A stretch of 24,623 nucleotides of DNA from NCBI GenBank assembly GCA_035430165.1, contig DAOMGE010000041.1, positions 1 to 24,623 of the forward strand, given 5' to 3'. This document shows positions 23,009 to 24,623 of the stretch, in pieces. The notes beneath the pieces are model-generated. The model made no database searches. It saw only the letters and a program-made list of their open reading frames with translations, and had not been told where the DNA came from. The translations under genes and the position numbers were made by a program. Source of the stretch: UBA7239 sp035430165 (GTDB lineage Bacteria > Pseudomonadota > Gammaproteobacteria > Pseudomonadales > UBA7239). Numbering within the stretch: position 1 is the first letter of the stretch; each line of letters opens with the position of its first letter.

Positions 23009-23218
23009 ATGTCTAACCAAGCAACTGGTAAAGTAAAGTGGTTCAACGAAAGCAAAGGTTTCGGCTTCATTGAGCAAGACAATGGCAAGGATGTATTCGT
23101 ACATTTCAGCGCCATCCAGGGCTCAGGCTTCAAAACACTGGCTGAAGGCCAGCGCGTAAGCTTCGAAGTGACCCAAGGTCAAAAAGGCCCACAAGCCAGC
23201 AACGTACAAATGATCTGA
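23009..23218 (+). CDS. cold-shock domain protein (CspA family)
   Basis: A 69-residue single cold-shock domain that binds single-stranded RNA or DNA and acts as an RNA chaperone. RNP1 is K16-G-F-G-F-I21 and RNP2 is V29-F-V-H-F33. The aromatic W11 and the VKWFN start are standard, as is the ending SNVQMI. ATG 23009 follows GGGAG at 22996-23000 with an 8-base spacer. The long structured leader suggests post-transcriptional control, as in cold-inducible csp genes, but whether this copy is cold-induced or constitutive cannot be read from the sequence. A strong terminator follows. Confidence 0.96.
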   Translation: MSNQATGKVKWFNESKGFGFIEQDNGKDVFVHFSAIQGSGFKTLAEGQRVSFEVTQGQKGPQASNVQMI

Positions 23219-23235
23219 TCTGTACGCTTGTCGAG

Positions 23236-23265
23236 AAGGCCGTAGCGCAAGCTGCGGCCTTTTTT
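23236..23265 (+). terminator. Rho-independent terminator of the cold-shock gene
   Basis: AAGGCCGTAGC, loop GCAA, GCTGCGGCCTT (one G-T wobble), then a T run. It begins 17 bp after the stop codon. Confidence 0.95.
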
Positions 23266-23349
23266 ATTGCCTGCAATTCGTGATACCGGCACTGCGCCCT
23301 TATAATGCTGGTCTTTCCGTTTTAACGATCCAGCAGTGAAGGGCCCGCC

Positions 23350-24318
23350 GTGAGCCAAGCCAGACCCGCCAGTAGCAATGCCAACGTTTCTACCTTTCAG
23401 GGATTGATCCTTGCCCTGCAACACTACTGGGCGCGGCAGGGTTGCGTGATCCTGCAGCCGCTCGATTTGGAAGTCGGCGCCGGCACGTTTCACCCGGCCA
23501 CCTTCCTGCGTGCCATCGGCCCGGAAACCTGGAACGCCGCCTACGTACAGCCTTGTCGCCGCCCGGCGGATGGCCGCTACGGCGAGAACCCGAATCGCCT
23601 GCAACACTATTACCAGTTCCAGGTGATGCTGAAGCCGTCGCCGGACAACATCCAGCAGCTGTATCTGGATTCGCTGCACGAGCTCGGCATCGACACCGCC
23701 ATCCACGACATCCGTTTCGTCGAGGACAACTGGGAATCGCCCACGCTTGGCGCCTGGGGTCTCGGCTGGGAAGTGTGGCTGAACGGCATGGAAGTCACGC
23801 AGTTCACCTACTTCCAGCAGGTGGGTGGTCTGGAGTGTTATCCCGTCACTGGCGAAATCACTTACGGACTCGAGCGCATTGCGATGTATCTGCAGGGCGT
23901 CGATTCCATTTTCGATCTGGTGTGGACGATAGGCCCTGACGGCAAACCCGTCACTTACGGCGATGTGTTCCACCAGAACGAAGTGGAGATGTCGCATTTC
24001 AATTTTGAAGAAGCCAACACCGATTTCCTGTTCCAGTGTTTTGATGTGTACGAAAGTGAATCGCAAAAACTGATGGCAAAAAACCTGCCATTGCCTGCGT
24101 ATGAAATGGTGATGAAAGCCTCGCATGCTTTCAATTTACTCGATGCGCGCCACGCGATTTCTGTCACGGAAAGACAGCGCTACATCCTGCGCGTGCGCAC
24201 ACTGGCGCGCGCCGTGGCACAAGCCTATTTTGATGCACGCCTTGCGCTGGGCTTCCCGCTGGCACCTGCTGCCTTGCGCGATGAAGTGATTGCAAGCAAC
24301 CAGAAAGGAGACAAATGA
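23350..24318 (+). CDS. glyQ: glycyl-tRNA synthetase alpha subunit
   Basis: GlyQ is the catalytic class II subunit of the alpha2-beta2 bacterial glycyl-tRNA synthetase. The 322 residues include TFQGLILALQHYWARQGCVILQP, VGAGTFHPATFLRAIGPE, the RRPADGRYGENPNRLQHYYQFQV motif and a GLEVWL-like FEDNWESPTLGAWGLGWE region, all family signatures. The start is GTG 23350, preceded by GAAGGG; no ATG gives a better N-terminus. About 20 extra residues precede the conserved TFQG. The stop overlaps the glyS ATG region (ATGATG). Confidence 0.96.
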   Translation: MSQARPASSNANVSTFQGLILALQHYWARQGCVILQPLDLEVGAGTFHPATFLRAIGPETWNAAYVQPCRRPADGRYGENPNRLQHYYQFQVMLKPSPDNIQQLYLDSLHELGIDTAIHDIRFVEDNWESPTLGAWGLGWEVWLNGMEVTQFTYFQQVGGLECYPVTGEITYGLERIAMYLQGVDSIFDLVWTIGPDGKPVTYGDVFHQNEVEMSHFNFEEANTDFLFQCFDVYESESQKLMAKNLPLPAYEMVMKASHAFNLLDARHAISVTERQRYILRVRTLARAVAQAYFDARLALGFPLAPAALRDEVIASNQKGDK

Positions 24319-24623
24319 TGTCGAGCGATTTTCTGGTTGAAATCGGCACCGAAGAACTGCCACCGAAAGCACTGAAAGACTTGCTGAAAAGTTTTGCGAC
24401 CACGCTGTATCGCGAACTCGATAACGCCGGCCTCGCCTATGACAAAAAAGCCTCGCAGATTTTTGCCAGCCCGCGCCGTCTTGCTGCGCGCGTGGTGCAA
24501 CTCGCTGCCACCCAACCGGAACGCGCCGTCGAAAAACTCGGCCCGTTTGTGGCACAAGCGTTTGCCGCTGATGGCAAACCGACGCCAGCGGCTGCCGGTT
24601 TTGCCAAAAGCAATGGCGTTGAC
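24315..24623 (+). CDS. glyS: glycyl-tRNA synthetase beta subunit, N-terminal part (runs off the right edge)
   Basis: GlyS carries tRNA recognition in the tetrameric glycyl-tRNA synthetase. The 103 codons present read (M)MSSDFLVEIGTEELPPKALK and then FASPRRLAARV, the invariant N-terminal motifs. Two adjacent ATG codons occur, at 24315 (overlapping the glyQ stop) and 24318. AGGAG at 24306-24310 is better spaced (7 bases) for the second. The rest of the roughly 690-residue protein lies outside the window. Confidence 0.96.
   Translation, partial: MMSSDFLVEIGTEELPPKALKDLLKSFATTLYRELDNAGLAYDKKASQIFASPRRLAARVVQLAATQPERAVEKLGPFVAQAFAADGKPTPAAAGFAKSNGVD

Noticed and set aside
23179..24126. Long minus-strand open frame opposite glyQ
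   Set aside because: It is antisense to glyQ and crosses the strong csp terminator; the composition is that of a shadow frame.
1..24623. CRISPR arrays, transposases, toxin-antitoxin pairs, prophage genes
   Set aside because: I looked for repeated spacers, insertion-sequence ends and typical genes on both strands and found none that hold up.

Overview
The window is chromosomal DNA of a gammaproteobacterium, most likely close to the Pseudomonadales/Cellvibrionales. Supporting signs are separate hisI and hisE genes beside tatABC, the metX-metW pair, the gamma-type gshA, the tetrameric-type glyQ/glyS pair and the purE-purK organisation. Base composition looks fairly even, and I see no phage, transposase, integrase or CRISPR. 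Most of the window is housekeeping, with a strong cobalamin theme.

Left part (1-3.8 kb). The 5' end of transketolase (minus strand) is divergent from a three-gene operon, which is the most unusual content here. The operon encodes a B12-binding corrinoid protein, an MtmB-family methylamine:corrinoid methyltransferase with no pyrrolysine (amber) codon, and a methyltetrahydrofolate:corrinoid methyltransferase. Together these would form a demethylation route: methylated amine (substrate unknown) to corrinoid protein to tetrahydrofolate. Two tandem 16-bp palindromes lie in the divergent promoter region, and a structured GC-rich repeat sits inside the operon before its third gene. A tRNA-Thr(CGT) and a bidirectional terminator follow.

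Cobalamin assembly (3.8-7.1 kb). cobU is on the minus strand. Divergent from it, a cobalamin riboswitch leads into the tightly packed cobT-cobS-cobC, which completes nucleotide-loop assembly. A second cobalamin riboswitch at 18.1-18.3 kb precedes btuB, the outer-membrane B12 receptor. cobA (SUMT) lies just before it and could serve siroheme or B12 synthesis. The window therefore holds B12 import, B12 loop assembly and a B12-using methyltransferase system.

Minus-strand run (7.1-13.0 kb). Read right to left it is hisI, hisE, tatA, tatB, tatC, an unknown 570-residue polytopic membrane protein, a 125-residue protein of unknown function and gshA. The genes are closely spaced and may form one long operon.

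Plus-strand run (13.1-18.0 kb). It holds metX-metW-rdgB-hemW, then a YdcH/DUF465-type small protein, a double CDGSH iron-sulfur protein and cobA.

Right part (20.4-24.6 kb). purE-purK-can are joined by two 4-nt start/stop overlaps, which pairs a bicarbonate-producing enzyme with a bicarbonate-consuming one. A cold-shock protein gene with a long structured leader follows, then glyQ and the start of glyS, which is cut by the window edge.
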